From assembly GCA_024626585.1 (NCBI GenBank), contig JANKJI010000001.1:193848686-193860535 (forward strand): DNA of 11,850 nt, in the 5' to 3' direction. The DNA comes from Ginkgo biloba. Lineage: Eukaryota; Streptophyta; Ginkgoopsida; Ginkgoales; Ginkgoaceae. The notes below the pieces were generated by a model, which ran no database searches, had not been told where the DNA came from, and saw only the letters and a list, made by a program, of their open reading frames with translations. Position 1 is the stretch's first letter. Every line of letters begins with the position of its first letter. Positions 1-6,934 of the stretch are shown in pieces. The position numbers and the translations under genes were made by a program.

Positions 1-611
1 GCAGGCAAGTACTTATCAAAAGACTTCATCTCATTTTATAAAAGTTATGGAATTCCACGATAACTCACTACATCATATACTCCTCAATATAATGGTGTTT
101 CTAAAAGGAATAATTGCACCATAATAGAGATTACTCGATGTATGCTTAAGGACAAAAATGTATCTAAGGGTTTTTGGGGTGAAGTTGTGAACACATATGT
201 CAACTTATTAAATAGAAGTCCTACAAAGGCTATTTGGAATATAAGTCCCAAAGAAGCTTGAAAAGGTAGGGAACCTTTTTTTACTCATCTTTGTGTATTT
301 GTGAATGTACTAGATTTATGCATGTACCAAATGAAAAAAGGAAGAATCTTAATGACGAGAGTAAAAAATATGTTCTTGTTGGATAGAGTGAATCATCCAA
401 AGCATACATGCTTTGGAATCCTTTAGAGAGAAATATGTTGATAAGTAGAGATGTGTTGTTTGATGAAATTGAAGATTAAATCATTCCTATTGTAAATGAT
501 AAAGGCAAGGAAATAAGTTATCCAAAGAGAGAAATTAATATTGAGAAGAACGAGGATATTCATGATATATATTCTCTTGAACCTTCTTCCTCTCCTCTTG
601 TACCTCAATAA
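1..611 (+). pseudogene. pol: Ty1/copia integrase, C-terminal part (broken)
   Basis: This is the second half of a copia integrase, the enzyme that inserts the element cDNA into the host genome. The window opens at AGKY, which corresponds to the GGEY that follows the second catalytic Asp. YTPQYNGV at 76-99 is the conserved YTPQQNGV block. The catalytic Glu that should come two residues later is Lys (AAA at 103-105), a G-to-A change. The frame continues through CMLKD, FWGE and SPKEA, where the usual Trp is TGA (259-261). After an indel at about 300-317 it resumes in frame 3 with MHVPNEKRKNL, SESSKAYML and ISRDVLFDE, typical of the copia integrase C-terminal region. Stops lie at 61, 259, 384, 477 and 609. 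It cannot make a working enzyme. Confidence 0.93.
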
Positions 612-720
612 AAATTACCTTAGTGATTTATACAAACCATAAAGGATTCTAATTTAGGAGCAGTCAACACTAAGATTGGTGTTCAGGTAAGGAGTAAGGT
701 CATTTTTATTAATGTTAAAT

Positions 721-1500
721 GTATTAAACACTAATGAATCTGAGTCATTTAAAGAAGCCAACGATTTGACTCATTAGCAAGTAGCCATGTAGGATGAATA
801 TTATTTTGTCCTAAAAAATGACACATGGGATCTTATTGATCTTCCTCCTAATAAAAAGACCATTGGTTTCATATAGATCTACCTAGTGAAGTATATATTA
901 GATGGTGAAATTGACAAGTACAAAGTTCAACTTGTGTCCAAGGGGTATACGTAGATTGAAGGTATGGACTTTAATGAAACATTTGTACCAATAGAAAATA
1001 TGACTACCATTTTAAATATAATCACTATTGCACTATAATTTAGTTGGGAGCTCCACTAAATGGATGTCAAGAGTGCATTTCTTAATGGCATTCTTGATGA
1101 GGAGGTCTACATGAGATATCCCAAAGGTTTTGAGTAGGTTAGCGAAGAGCATCTTATCTGTAGTCTGAATAAATCCTTGTATGGGCTTAAGTAGGCACTT
1201 AGAGTGTGGTATTCATGCATTGATGACTACTTTACTTCACAAATATTTACTAGATATAAATTAAATCACAGTTTGTATGTAAATAATGAGGAGGGATAAA
1301 TACTCATTATAATACTTTATGTAGACAATCTTATCATTATAGGTAGTGGCACCTCTATGATTAACTATCTTAAAAATCAATTATGTGAAGCTTTTAAGAT
1401 GTCAGATCTTGGTTTGTTACATTATTATCTTGACATGGAGATATGGAAAATAGAAAACAATATTTTTGTATCACAATCCAAATATGCACATAGTATTTTT
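721..1500 (+). pseudogene. pol: Ty1/copia reverse transcriptase (broken)
   Basis: In frame 1 this reads as a full copia reverse transcriptase core, the enzyme that copies element RNA into DNA. Landmarks in order: SFKEAN (748 on); NDTWDLIDLP (about 817-846); LVSKGYT then EGMDFNETF (about 931-984); MDVKSAFLNG (1060-1089), which holds the first catalytic Asp; EEVYMRYPKGFE (about 1099-1134); SLYGLK (1174-1191); and YVDN (1318-1329), where the family has YVDD. MSDLGLLHYYLDME follows (1399-1440). Stops at 775, 790, 874, 952, 1036, 1057, 1135, 1192 and 1297 fall at positions that are normally Gln or Trp (1297 could be Lys). The frame then slips at a T run at 1496-1501. The loss of the second active-site Asp and nine stops make it inactive. 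Confidence 0.95.
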
Positions 1501-1501
1501 T

Positions 1502-2149
1502 AAGAGACATTTCCATATGGAGGATTGTAAACTAATGACTACTCCTATGGAAACTAGTCTTATAATAACTAAAGAGGCAGATGAGGAGAATATTGATGGT
1601 ACATTATATAAGAAGTTAGTGGGTATTCTTATTTATTTGACTAACACTAGGCCTAATATTATCTATTTTTTTAGGGTTATATCATGTTACATGAGTGCTC
1701 TATCTATTTCACATTGGAAGATATTGAAGAGTATTTTGAGATACATCAGATTCACTATCATATTTGGAATCATATTTTCATGATATAATGAGTTTAATTT
1801 ATAGGGATTCACTTATTTAGATTAGGAAGGTGATTTTTATGAAAGGAAATCTACATTAGGATATTTGTTCACATTTAATTCTAGTATGATTTCTTGGAGC
1901 AACAAGAAACATGCCACAATATGTTTATCTTCCATAGAGGCAGAATACAAGGCGTTAATTTTAGCTACATGTGAATCTATATGGCTAAGGATACTCCTTT
2001 GTCATTTTGGACTTTTATAAATTGATCTTACAACTTTATTTTGTGATAACCAGAGTGCCATTCAAATTTTGAAGAACCCCATGTTCCATGCTAAGAAAAA
2101 ACATGTGGAAGTTCATCATCACTTCATTCAGGAGAAGGTACAAATATAG
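1502..2149 (+). pseudogene. pol: Ty1/copia reverse transcriptase tail and RNase H (broken)
   Basis: Frame 2 resumes just after the T-run slip with KRHFHMEDCK and TTPMETSL (the end of the reverse transcriptase thumb), then GTLYKKLVGILIYL and TRPNI, a classic copia block. A 105-residue open stretch (1466-1783) is part of this frame and is not a separate gene; its apparent start codon lies upstream of the frameshift. Past stops at 1781, 1802 and 1823 come ERKSTLGY, SWSNKKHAT and LSSIEAEYKAL, the RNase H region that degrades the RNA strand. They are followed by FCDNQSAIQILKNP and KKHVEVHHHFI. A further stop at 2018 replaces Gln, and one at 2147 ends the recognisable homology before the usual C-terminus. 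The truncation coincides with the start of an unrelated gypsy fragment. Confidence 0.94.
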
Positions 2150-2194
2150 ATATCCAAAATACAATAAATCAATATAAGAAGATATAGATAATCT

Positions 2195-2765
2195 ATTGTA
2201 TTTATTGATTTCATCGATGAGGTTTTGAAAAGTGTGCTAGGAAGGGAAATTTAGCCATTCCCTAATGGCTTTTATATACAATCACTTATAAATACATCTA
2301 TATGACTAACTAGAAAAATTTTGTACTTGGAAATAAATAGGGATTATATGCATATATGGTCATACAATTTGGGTTAATAAATGCATTAACATGTTTATTT
2401 ATAATTCTTACAATTATTTTCAAGGATTTAATTAATAAGTTATTCAAAAATCACTTAGGTAATTAGTGCATACTTGGGTTTGAAAGAGGAGATGTTTCTC
2501 ACTTAAGATAAATGTTACATAAATGTAAAGAGATGGAATGGACATACCTTTAAAATATAAAAAGTGTTAGTTTATTACACCATATGATAAAATTTTATGA
2601 TGTAGTATTTGAAGGAAGGGATAAAGGTGGATCCTATAAAGGCAAGGGTAAATATGGAGCTACAACCCCCTATGCATCCCTCAACATCAAAGAAGATATT
2701 AGTCCATTATGGATACTATATAAAAAATATTAAAGGGTATTCCAAGATGGAAAGTTTAGTATAAA
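2195..2765 (+). pseudogene. pol: Ty3/gypsy reverse transcriptase (broken)
   Basis: The stretch opens in frame 2 with FIDFIDEVL. PNGF follows at 2261-2272, where gypsy enzymes have the catalytic DGF, so Asp has become Asn. YNHL (2277-2288, frame 3) continues the block usually read as GYNQI. In frame 1, GLYAYMVIQFGLINA (2341-2385) matches the strongly conserved block around MPFGL. The active-site YLDD is replaced by HLGN (2452-2463), losing both Asp residues. VSHLR then MLHKCKE (2494-2532, with a TAA between them) fits the following helix. After a one-base shift at 2623, VDPIKARV and MELQPP (2627-2671), HYGYYIKNI and GYSKM match the region before RNase H. Stops occur at least at 2338 (a Trp position), 2464, 2509 and 2551. 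Confidence 0.88.
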
Positions 2766-3269
2766 TATTATTAAGGAAAGATGAACCATTTATATGGTTT
2801 GTATAATACCAAGCTAACTTTGAATTTTTGAAGATGGAAAGTTTAGAAGTACTTATCTTGAAATTTCCTAATTAGAAGGACATATTTTATATGCATGTAG
2901 ATCCTTATACAAAAATAATTATATCCATTCTATCTCATTTAAATAAATAAAATTTTAATCATCTAATTTATTTTACTAGTAGGAATCTTAGAAAAACTAT
3001 AGAAAACTATATTATAGAAAGGGATTCCCAAGGAATGATGTATGAATTACACATGATTAGGAATATTTAATAGAAAAAATCCTTTGAATTTTATATAGAT
3101 AATCATGCCATAAAATATATTAATAATAAACCAATATGATAGGGTAAACTATGTATGGATAATACTCTTTTAAGAGTATGATTTTGAGATTTTTGTAAGT
3201 CTCAAAAAGAGTCATTTGGGAATTAATCACCTATTAAGGATGAAAACAGTTTAAATTGGATAATTCAAG
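2763..3269 (+). pseudogene. pol: Ty3/gypsy RNase H, copy A (broken)
   Basis: This copy starts with the end of the reverse transcriptase connection (ILLRKDEPFIW) and then the RNase H fold. HVDP at about 2894-2905 corresponds to the first catalytic Asp region. TSRNL (about 2974-2988) matches the usual SR-L block. ERDSQGM matches the Glu-containing EREALAM-type block, and YIDNHAIKYINNKPI (about 3092-3136) matches the TDHxALKYL-NKP block with its Asp. A TGATAG pair follows NKPI where the family continues with a Gly-Arg block. The C-terminal end is more eroded than in copy B. Reading requires several frame changes and skipped stops. Copy A is continuous with the upstream reverse transcriptase, so it sits in the expected place of the original domain. 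Confidence 0.85.
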
Positions 3270-3746
3270 AAATATTATTAAGGAAAGATACCTTTGAATT
3301 ATTTATTTTGGAATGTTTATAAGTACTTATATTGCAATTTCCTAATTAGAAGACACATTTCATGCACATATAGATCCTTCTAAGAAAATAATATGATCTA
3401 TTCTATCTCATTTAATTAAACAAAATATTAATTATCCAATTTATTTCAATAGTAGGAATCTTAACAAAATTACAAAACCCTATACAACTATAGAAAGGGA
3501 ATCCTTGGGCATGATGTTACATTACACAATCTTAGAAATTATTTAATATGGAAAGCCTTTAAATTTTATATAGATCATCATGCCTTAAAATATATTATTA
3601 ACAAACCAATATGATAGGGAAGACTAAGTTGATGGATAATTATCTTTCAAGAGTATAATTTTAAGATTTTTATAAGTCCTGGAAAGAGTCATATGGGACT
3701 TTATCACCTATTAAGGATTAAAATAGGTTAAATTAAAGAATTCAAG
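3270..3746 (+). pseudogene. pol: Ty3/gypsy RNase H, copy B (broken)
   Basis: This is the second, better preserved copy. HAHIDP is the first Asp block, then come YPIYF, SRNLNK, TIERESLGMM (Glu block) and IDHHALKYIINKPI (about 3570-3611), each matching gypsy RNase H motifs in order. After the shared TGATAG it still reads WIIIFQEYNFKIF and SPGKSHMG, the family's tail block ending in a PGK/R-H motif. Stops and at least two indels interrupt it. Its upstream neighbour is copy A and not a reverse transcriptase, which marks it as the inserted product of a duplication. Immediately downstream at about 3747 the sequence changes to another gypsy element. Confidence 0.87.
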
Positions 3747-4544
3747 ATGAAATTAAAAAATGGGTCAACAAGATTCGAGGATTTAATTAAAAAAAAGGTA
3801 AGGATAATATAGTATATGATGCCTTATTAGGATGTGATAAAAAAGAAGCTCTCAGTGAAAAGATAGGAAAAATAACACTTTAGGTGGAGAAGGTCTAATT
3901 GGATAACTTAAAACATTAATATACATTCAGCCTAACTGGGCAATTATAATAAAAAATGGAGGAGGGAATCAACATTAATTGAAAAAATGGTATTTTTGAT
4001 ATAAATAAATACTCCTTATTTCATCATATCATTTGAAAAAGAGAACACTACAAGCATGATTAATATTGTATATAGGGTATACTATCTTTTCCAAACATAT
4101 CTTAAGTATAAAAAGCATCTATTATAAAGGGATAAAAAATGACATTTAAACTTATGCCACTAAATTTAATGTTTCTCAAACTCAAAAGAGTGAAAATATG
4201 GCATCATTGTAATTTCTTTAAGTGTTGTAAATATTTAAATAATGATAGAAGTAAGTATATTAATAATAAAATCACTGTAAATTATATGGGAGAGATGTAA
4301 TCTTTATTATTGAATATGGATTAACTAAGTAAACCTACTTTATTGATATATAAGGTATACCAACCAAATTATAGAAGTGTTTATGAAGGAAATATATATC
4401 TTATATGGGTTGCCAAAGGTTTTAATTGGTAATTGTTACCCTACTCTCACATTAACTAGTTTTAAAAATGACACATTTCATCAAGTTATAATCACTATCA
4501 GAATGAGCATATAATACCATATACAAATAGATAAATAATTGGTG
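3747..4544 (+). mobile_element. Ty3/gypsy retrotransposon remnant II (RNase H end and integrase)
   Basis: A second gypsy-type pol fragment begins at about 3747 with KKWVNKI and KKGKDNIVYDAL, the RNase H end block that normally reads near KGKENxVADALSR. Copy B just upstream already has its own RNase H tail (PGKSHMG), so this is a different element and not a continuation. It runs through the connection region into the integrase core and fades at about 4544. No LTR, primer site or chromodomain-like tail can be seen. The + orientation is the same as that of the two preceding remnants. Confidence 0.84.
3747..4544 (+). pseudogene. pol: Ty3/gypsy RNase H end and integrase (broken)
   Basis: After the RNase H tail (about 3747-3840) the frame is full of stops through the connection region. 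LFHHII then KREHYKHD (about 4015-4057) could be a worn HH-CC zinc-binding region. QKSENMASL (about 4182-4208) matches the block after the second Cys pair. The catalytic core starts with GRDVIFII and GLTK (about 4288-4326), where the usual first Asp (VDRLTK) is replaced. After an indel it continues with VFMKEIYILYGLPKVLIG (4377-4430) and NCYP, where the second Asp of the family's SDRDP block is Asn. FHQVIITIRMS and YHIQIDK (about 4467-4535) correspond to the block that ends in YHPQTDGQTE; the Glu position is not preserved. It is inactive. Confidence 0.83.
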
Positions 4545-4821
4545 AACCCTCGTCCTAGATAAAGAGAAAAAATAAAAATCTCAAAGGGTATTTTTAAATA
4601 TTTGTGGTGAGATAATTCTTGTGTCATCATTTTATCTAATTCCATATGTAATTATATGAATAATGTATTAATCTGAATGGGTTCCACTACTAAAAATTTG
4701 GTCAAAATAATATAAAACATAGATACCAAATAACATAAATGAGATTTATACATAATATAATGATAATTCATGCCATAATTGCAAATATATTATCATAATA
4801 ATAAAGGATCTCACTTGTGCC
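4545..4821. other. AT-rich gap between gypsy remnant II and the LTR element
   Basis: No gene or repeat is recognised here. The first part (about 4600-4660) may be a heavily worn continuation of the gypsy integrase, because a TGTGGTGAGATAATTCT stretch loosely resembles the Trp-Trp-Tyr-Asn block that follows the core, but this is too weak to annotate. The last bases, GTGCC at 4817-4821, may be the 5' copy of a target-site duplication of the next element. Confidence 0.5.
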
Positions 4822-4988
4822 TGTTAGAATAGTAATATTAAATTGCCAATTGTGGGCTCACTTTTGGTCAAAGTGTAACCTATGTTAGTATTCACATATG
4901 GTTAGTGTTACCTAGGTTAGTAAGTAAGTTAGTGGTAGTTGTAACTACACTTGAAGGTGCATTAAATACACCTATCCCTCAATTGTAT

Positions 4989-4996
4989 TATAAATA
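4989..4996 (+). promoter_or_regulatory. LTR TATA box
   Basis: TATAAATA sits 67 bases before the LTR end, where the U3 promoter TATA box of an LTR would be expected. It is identical in the 3' copy at 9369-9376, although flanking positions differ. Confidence 0.6.
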
Positions 4997-5013
4997 TGTC
5001 TTCATGTAATTCA

Positions 5014-5019
5014 AATAAA
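5014..5019 (+). promoter_or_regulatory. LTR polyadenylation signal candidate
   Basis: AATAAA lies 18 bases after the TATA box of the 5' LTR. The 3' copy has mutated here (AAATGA), so the 3' LTR signal, the one that would have ended the transcript, is now lost. Confidence 0.35.
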
Positions 5020-5056
5020 TAATGAGAGTTCTTCCTCACTCTATATTTTTCCAATA

Positions 5057-5068
5057 TGGTATTAGTGT
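5057..5068 (+). other. Primer-binding site (initiator tRNA-Met type)
   Basis: TGGTATTAGTGT directly follows the LTR end. The usual plant retrotransposon site complementary to the initiator-Met tRNA 3' end is TGGTATCAGAGC; 9 of 12 positions match and two of the three differences are C to T. The exact adjacency to the LTR end supports both calls. Confidence 0.75.
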
Positions 5069-5619
5069 TGATGATTGAGAGAATGATGGAGAATATAGAT
5101 AATTATCTCTTAAGTGGAGAGTAGCTTCTCTTCTTTGAAGAGTTGAAGTATATGCTCTAGTTCTCATTTTTTTGGCTTAATGTGAGTCAAGTTTGTGAGA
5201 AATCTTTGATTTATTACGAACCAAGATAATGAGTGAGTGAAGATCTCTTGGAGTTGGTTCAGCTATTATGGTTGAAAAAGAAAAAGGAAGAGGCTTGAAA
5301 CAAGCCTATGAAGTTGAGAAGTTGAGAGTTCTATGTGTCTGATCCTTTTTCCATTCATATCAATGAATGAGTAAGTTTTTTATTTGATTATCTTCTTGAG
5401 GAATTATGAAATATATATTTATGTTGATAATAATGTGTTGAGTTGAGCCAAATTTTGAAGATTATTATGCCTGCTATTGAGTTTTCCATCATGTTGATTG
5501 CCTAACACACTCCTATTTTCTGATCATAAATGGGGACCCTCTTCTATGAATCATATCCTCCCACATTTTTTTGAAAGTCTCTTTGTGAGTCAAGATTCAA
5601 CTCATAGTGATCACAATAT
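5069..5619 (+). other. Element leader / interior, no coding content seen
   Basis: This is the purine-rich stretch after the primer site (repeated GTTGAGAAGTTGAGAG-like words near 5310-5330). All three forward frames have frequent stops and no gag-like zinc knuckle (CCHC) or other motif is visible. It probably represents the untranslated leader of the element. Confidence 0.4.
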
Positions 5620-6180
5620 CCATTTTAGGCCTCTGTGCATGGAAGATGAGAAGAATCCCTGAGAAACTAATGGTCAATGAGCCTTTATAGGGCATCACCT
5701 AATCCTCCCCATCCAAGTCTTGAGGTCATTAAGTCTCCCTGCATCTTTTTGTCCCCCTAAAAAAATTCCCCACAAAGAAGTGGCATCCCTAGTGGCTCCC
5801 CACAAATAAATCCAACTTACAAATAGTATTTTATAGATTATGCCACGCGACCTCCCCTCGCACCTTAAAGTCACTTTTATTTTTTGGGTTTAAAATTGAG
5901 AAAATGCTTTTCATGGGTTTCTCGATGAAGTATTTGTGTGTAGGTCTCCAAGTGCATGCGATGAAGACATATAAGAACATCTTGTGTCTCCCATTCTTGT
6001 AGTGGTAGGGATCATAGGTAAAAAGGGTGAAGTGGCCATAAGCGAGAAGAGTCTCAAATTAGTGACAGGTGTCATCCCCTTGGGGCTCCTCCTTCAGGGC
6101 AATAGAGAAGTGTAGGATGGGGACCTATGAGGACTGAGTCCTCAGCCCTCACTGAGGGGTTAAGGTACCAAGATGTAAAA
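5620..6180. other. GC-richer unannotated interior, start of the GC block
   Basis: Composition changes sharply from AT-rich to roughly balanced with many CCCC/GGGG runs. A minus-strand frame is open for about 73 codons between 6053 and 5834, without a recognisable domain. Past its end the same frame has several stops, so it is no more than a weak pseudogene candidate. No function can be stated. Confidence 0.35.
6128..6157. repeat. Tight palindrome with a competing third arm
   Basis: TGAGGACT G AGTCCTCA (6128-6144) is a perfect palindrome of two 8-base arms around one base. CCTCA at 6140-6144 can instead pair with TGAGG at 6153-6157 across an 8-base loop, so two stems are mutually exclusive. 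It lies just upstream of the hairpin repeat units. Confidence 0.7.
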
Positions 6181-6189
6181 GGCAGATAG

Positions 6190-6280
6190 CTCATGGGGTC
6201 CCATCCCCATGATGGTGCTAAGTGGTGCCATCGCAAGGCCCTCGCGACCTAAGACCCACCAAATAGGAAAGAAAAGGGAC
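6190..6280. repeat. Isolated unit of the 110-bp hairpin repeat
   Basis: The unit opens with TCATGGGG (6191-6198), a TCCCAT loop and CCCCATGA (6205-6212), an 8-base perfect stem. A second stem, TCGCAAGG / CCTCGCGA (6231-6238 and 6240-6247, one mismatch, one-base centre), follows. The tail CCAAATAGGAAAGAAAAGGG resembles the tail of the array units downstream. It lies 320 bp before the first array unit and appears shortened to about 90 bp. Confidence 0.7.
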
Positions 6281-6509
6281 TAGCCCCATAAATATCCATG
6301 GACCTAAGATCTTATAGATATCATATTGAATGAGAAAATGGCACATGGTATGATCTCAAGTGACCTCTCCCCCTGTTGGTAGTTAGGGTTTCTTTTGGGG
6401 TATTGAAAAAGGGCATGATTCCTGTAAATGAGTGATGTTGTCACTTATCAAGATCTTAGACCACCCCTAGGTGTAATAAAAAAAGTGAAAGGGTGGTAAG
6501 ACTAAGGGG
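6281..6509. other. Spacer between the isolated unit and the tandem array
   Basis: Its length of about 230 bp would fit two further repeat units, but only fragments (ATGGCACATGGTATGATCTC near 6338, and a GATCTTA word at about 6309 and 6452) hint at this. No gene is seen. Confidence 0.3.
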
Positions 6510-6934
6510 ATCATGGGGTCTCATCCCTCATGATGGAACCATGTGACACCATTGTGGGGCCCCCACACCCCATGATCCATATTAAGGTGGTGAATCCCCC
6601 CAAACAAAAGAGAAAGGGGATCACAAGGTATCATCCCCTGTGATGATGCCACAGGGTACCATCATAGGGGCCCCGCAACTTATGGTTCATATTTAAGTGG
6701 GGAAGCCCCCTAAACAAAAGAGAAAGAGGATCACGAGGTCTCATCCCTCGTGATAGTGCCACATGGTACCATCGTGGGGCCCCTGCATCCCATGGTTTAT
6801 ATTCAGGTGGGGAAGCCCTCCAAACCAAATTTAAAAGGGGATTGTGGGGTCTCATCCCCCGCAATGGAGCCATGCAACACCATCCCTAAAGCTCTCCTCC
6901 CCCATGCCCCACAGTTTCAACACAAAGTAAAAAG
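6510..6934. repeat. 110-bp GC-rich tandem array with a hairpin at the head of each unit
   Basis: Four units start at 6510, 6620, 6730 and 6841 (spacing 110, 110 and 111). Neighbouring units are about 80% identical; the last decays towards 6934. Each begins with a 9-base arm, a six-base loop (TCTCAT, or TATCAT in the second) and the complementary arm: ATCATGGGG / CCTCATGAT, ATCACAAGG / CCTGTGAT, ATCACGAGG / CCTCGTGAT, ATTGTGGGG / CCCGCAAT. Mid-unit there is a second GGGG-CCCC-centred stem, perfect in unit 1 (TGTGGGG C CCCCACA, 6553-6567). ATGGTACCAT at 6763-6772 is a further perfect palindrome in unit 3. Units close with a CCAAACAAAAGAGAAAGGGG-like spacer. Short frames crossing the array on both strands reflect its periodicity and are not genes. 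Confidence 0.9.

Larger units (their letters stand above)
1..2149 (+). mobile_element. Ty1/copia retrotransposon remnant, pol region (3' two-thirds)
   Basis: The domain order integrase, reverse transcriptase, RNase H is the Ty1/copia order. The stretch reads in frame 1 (1 to about 300), frame 3 (about 318-700), frame 1 (721-1500) and frame 2 (1502-2149). The frame changes mark indels near 300-317, near 700-720, and at a six-T run at 1496-1501. The 5' part (LTR, gag, protease, start of integrase) lies outside the window. The 3' end stops inside RNase H before the usual C-terminal tail, and neither a polypurine tract nor an LTR follows. The element is long dead. The superfamily is very secure; lineage and family cannot be named from the sequence alone. 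Confidence 0.95.
2150..3746 (+). mobile_element. Ty3/gypsy retrotransposon remnant I (reverse transcriptase and RNase H)
   Basis: Similarity to plant Ty3/gypsy pol begins within about 45 bases of the end of the copia remnant and runs through reverse transcriptase into RNase H. The frame shifts several times (frame 2 to about 2275, frame 3 to about 2320, frame 1 from 2329 to 2622, frame 2 from 2624). No gag, protease, LTR or primer site is present. The RNase H part occurs twice in tandem. The remnant ends where a different gypsy fragment begins, at about 3747. The superfamily is secure from the ordered motifs; the lineage is not determined. Confidence 0.9.
2763..3746 (+). repeat. Diverged tandem duplication of a gypsy RNase H segment (2 units)
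   Basis: Two head-to-tail units, 2763-3269 (507 bp) and 3270-3746 (477 bp), both begin with AAATATTATTAAGGAAAGAT and both end with ATTCAAGA. By eye they are roughly 80% identical with several small indels. Shared landmarks include TTTCCTAATTAGAAG, TAGTAGGAATCTTA, CATGCC and CACCTATTAAGGAT. The junction falls inside the coding region. No normal gypsy element has two RNase H segments in this arrangement, so the copy arose by a local duplication, followed by long independent decay. Confidence 0.9.
4822..5056 (+). repeat. 5' long terminal repeat
   Basis: It starts with TGTTAG (a TG start as in LTRs) and ends with CCAATA, where the 3' copy has the expected CCAACA; a C-to-T change explains the lost CA end. 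The part 4898-5056 matches 9278-9436 base for base without gaps, with 16 differences in 159 by my count (about 90% identity). A TATA-like box and an AATAAA lie in the usual promoter and polyadenylation places. A primer-binding site follows immediately. A second TGTTAG at 4883 is an alternative start, which would give a shorter LTR of 174 bp. Confidence 0.82.

Noticed and set aside
423-608. 61-codon minus-strand frame
   Set aside because: Antisense shadow of the copia integrase C-terminal region.
1466-1783. 105-codon open frame starting at an ATG
   Set aside because: Its sequence from about 1502 on is the copia reverse transcriptase tail in frame. The upstream ATG lies on the other side of a frameshift, so it is part of the pseudogene and not a separate gene.
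5834-6053. Minus-strand open frame of about 73 codons, with residues such as DPYHYKNGRHKMF
   Set aside because: It looks protein-like and continues with scattered stops, but the length is within chance for this composition and I could not tie it to any family.
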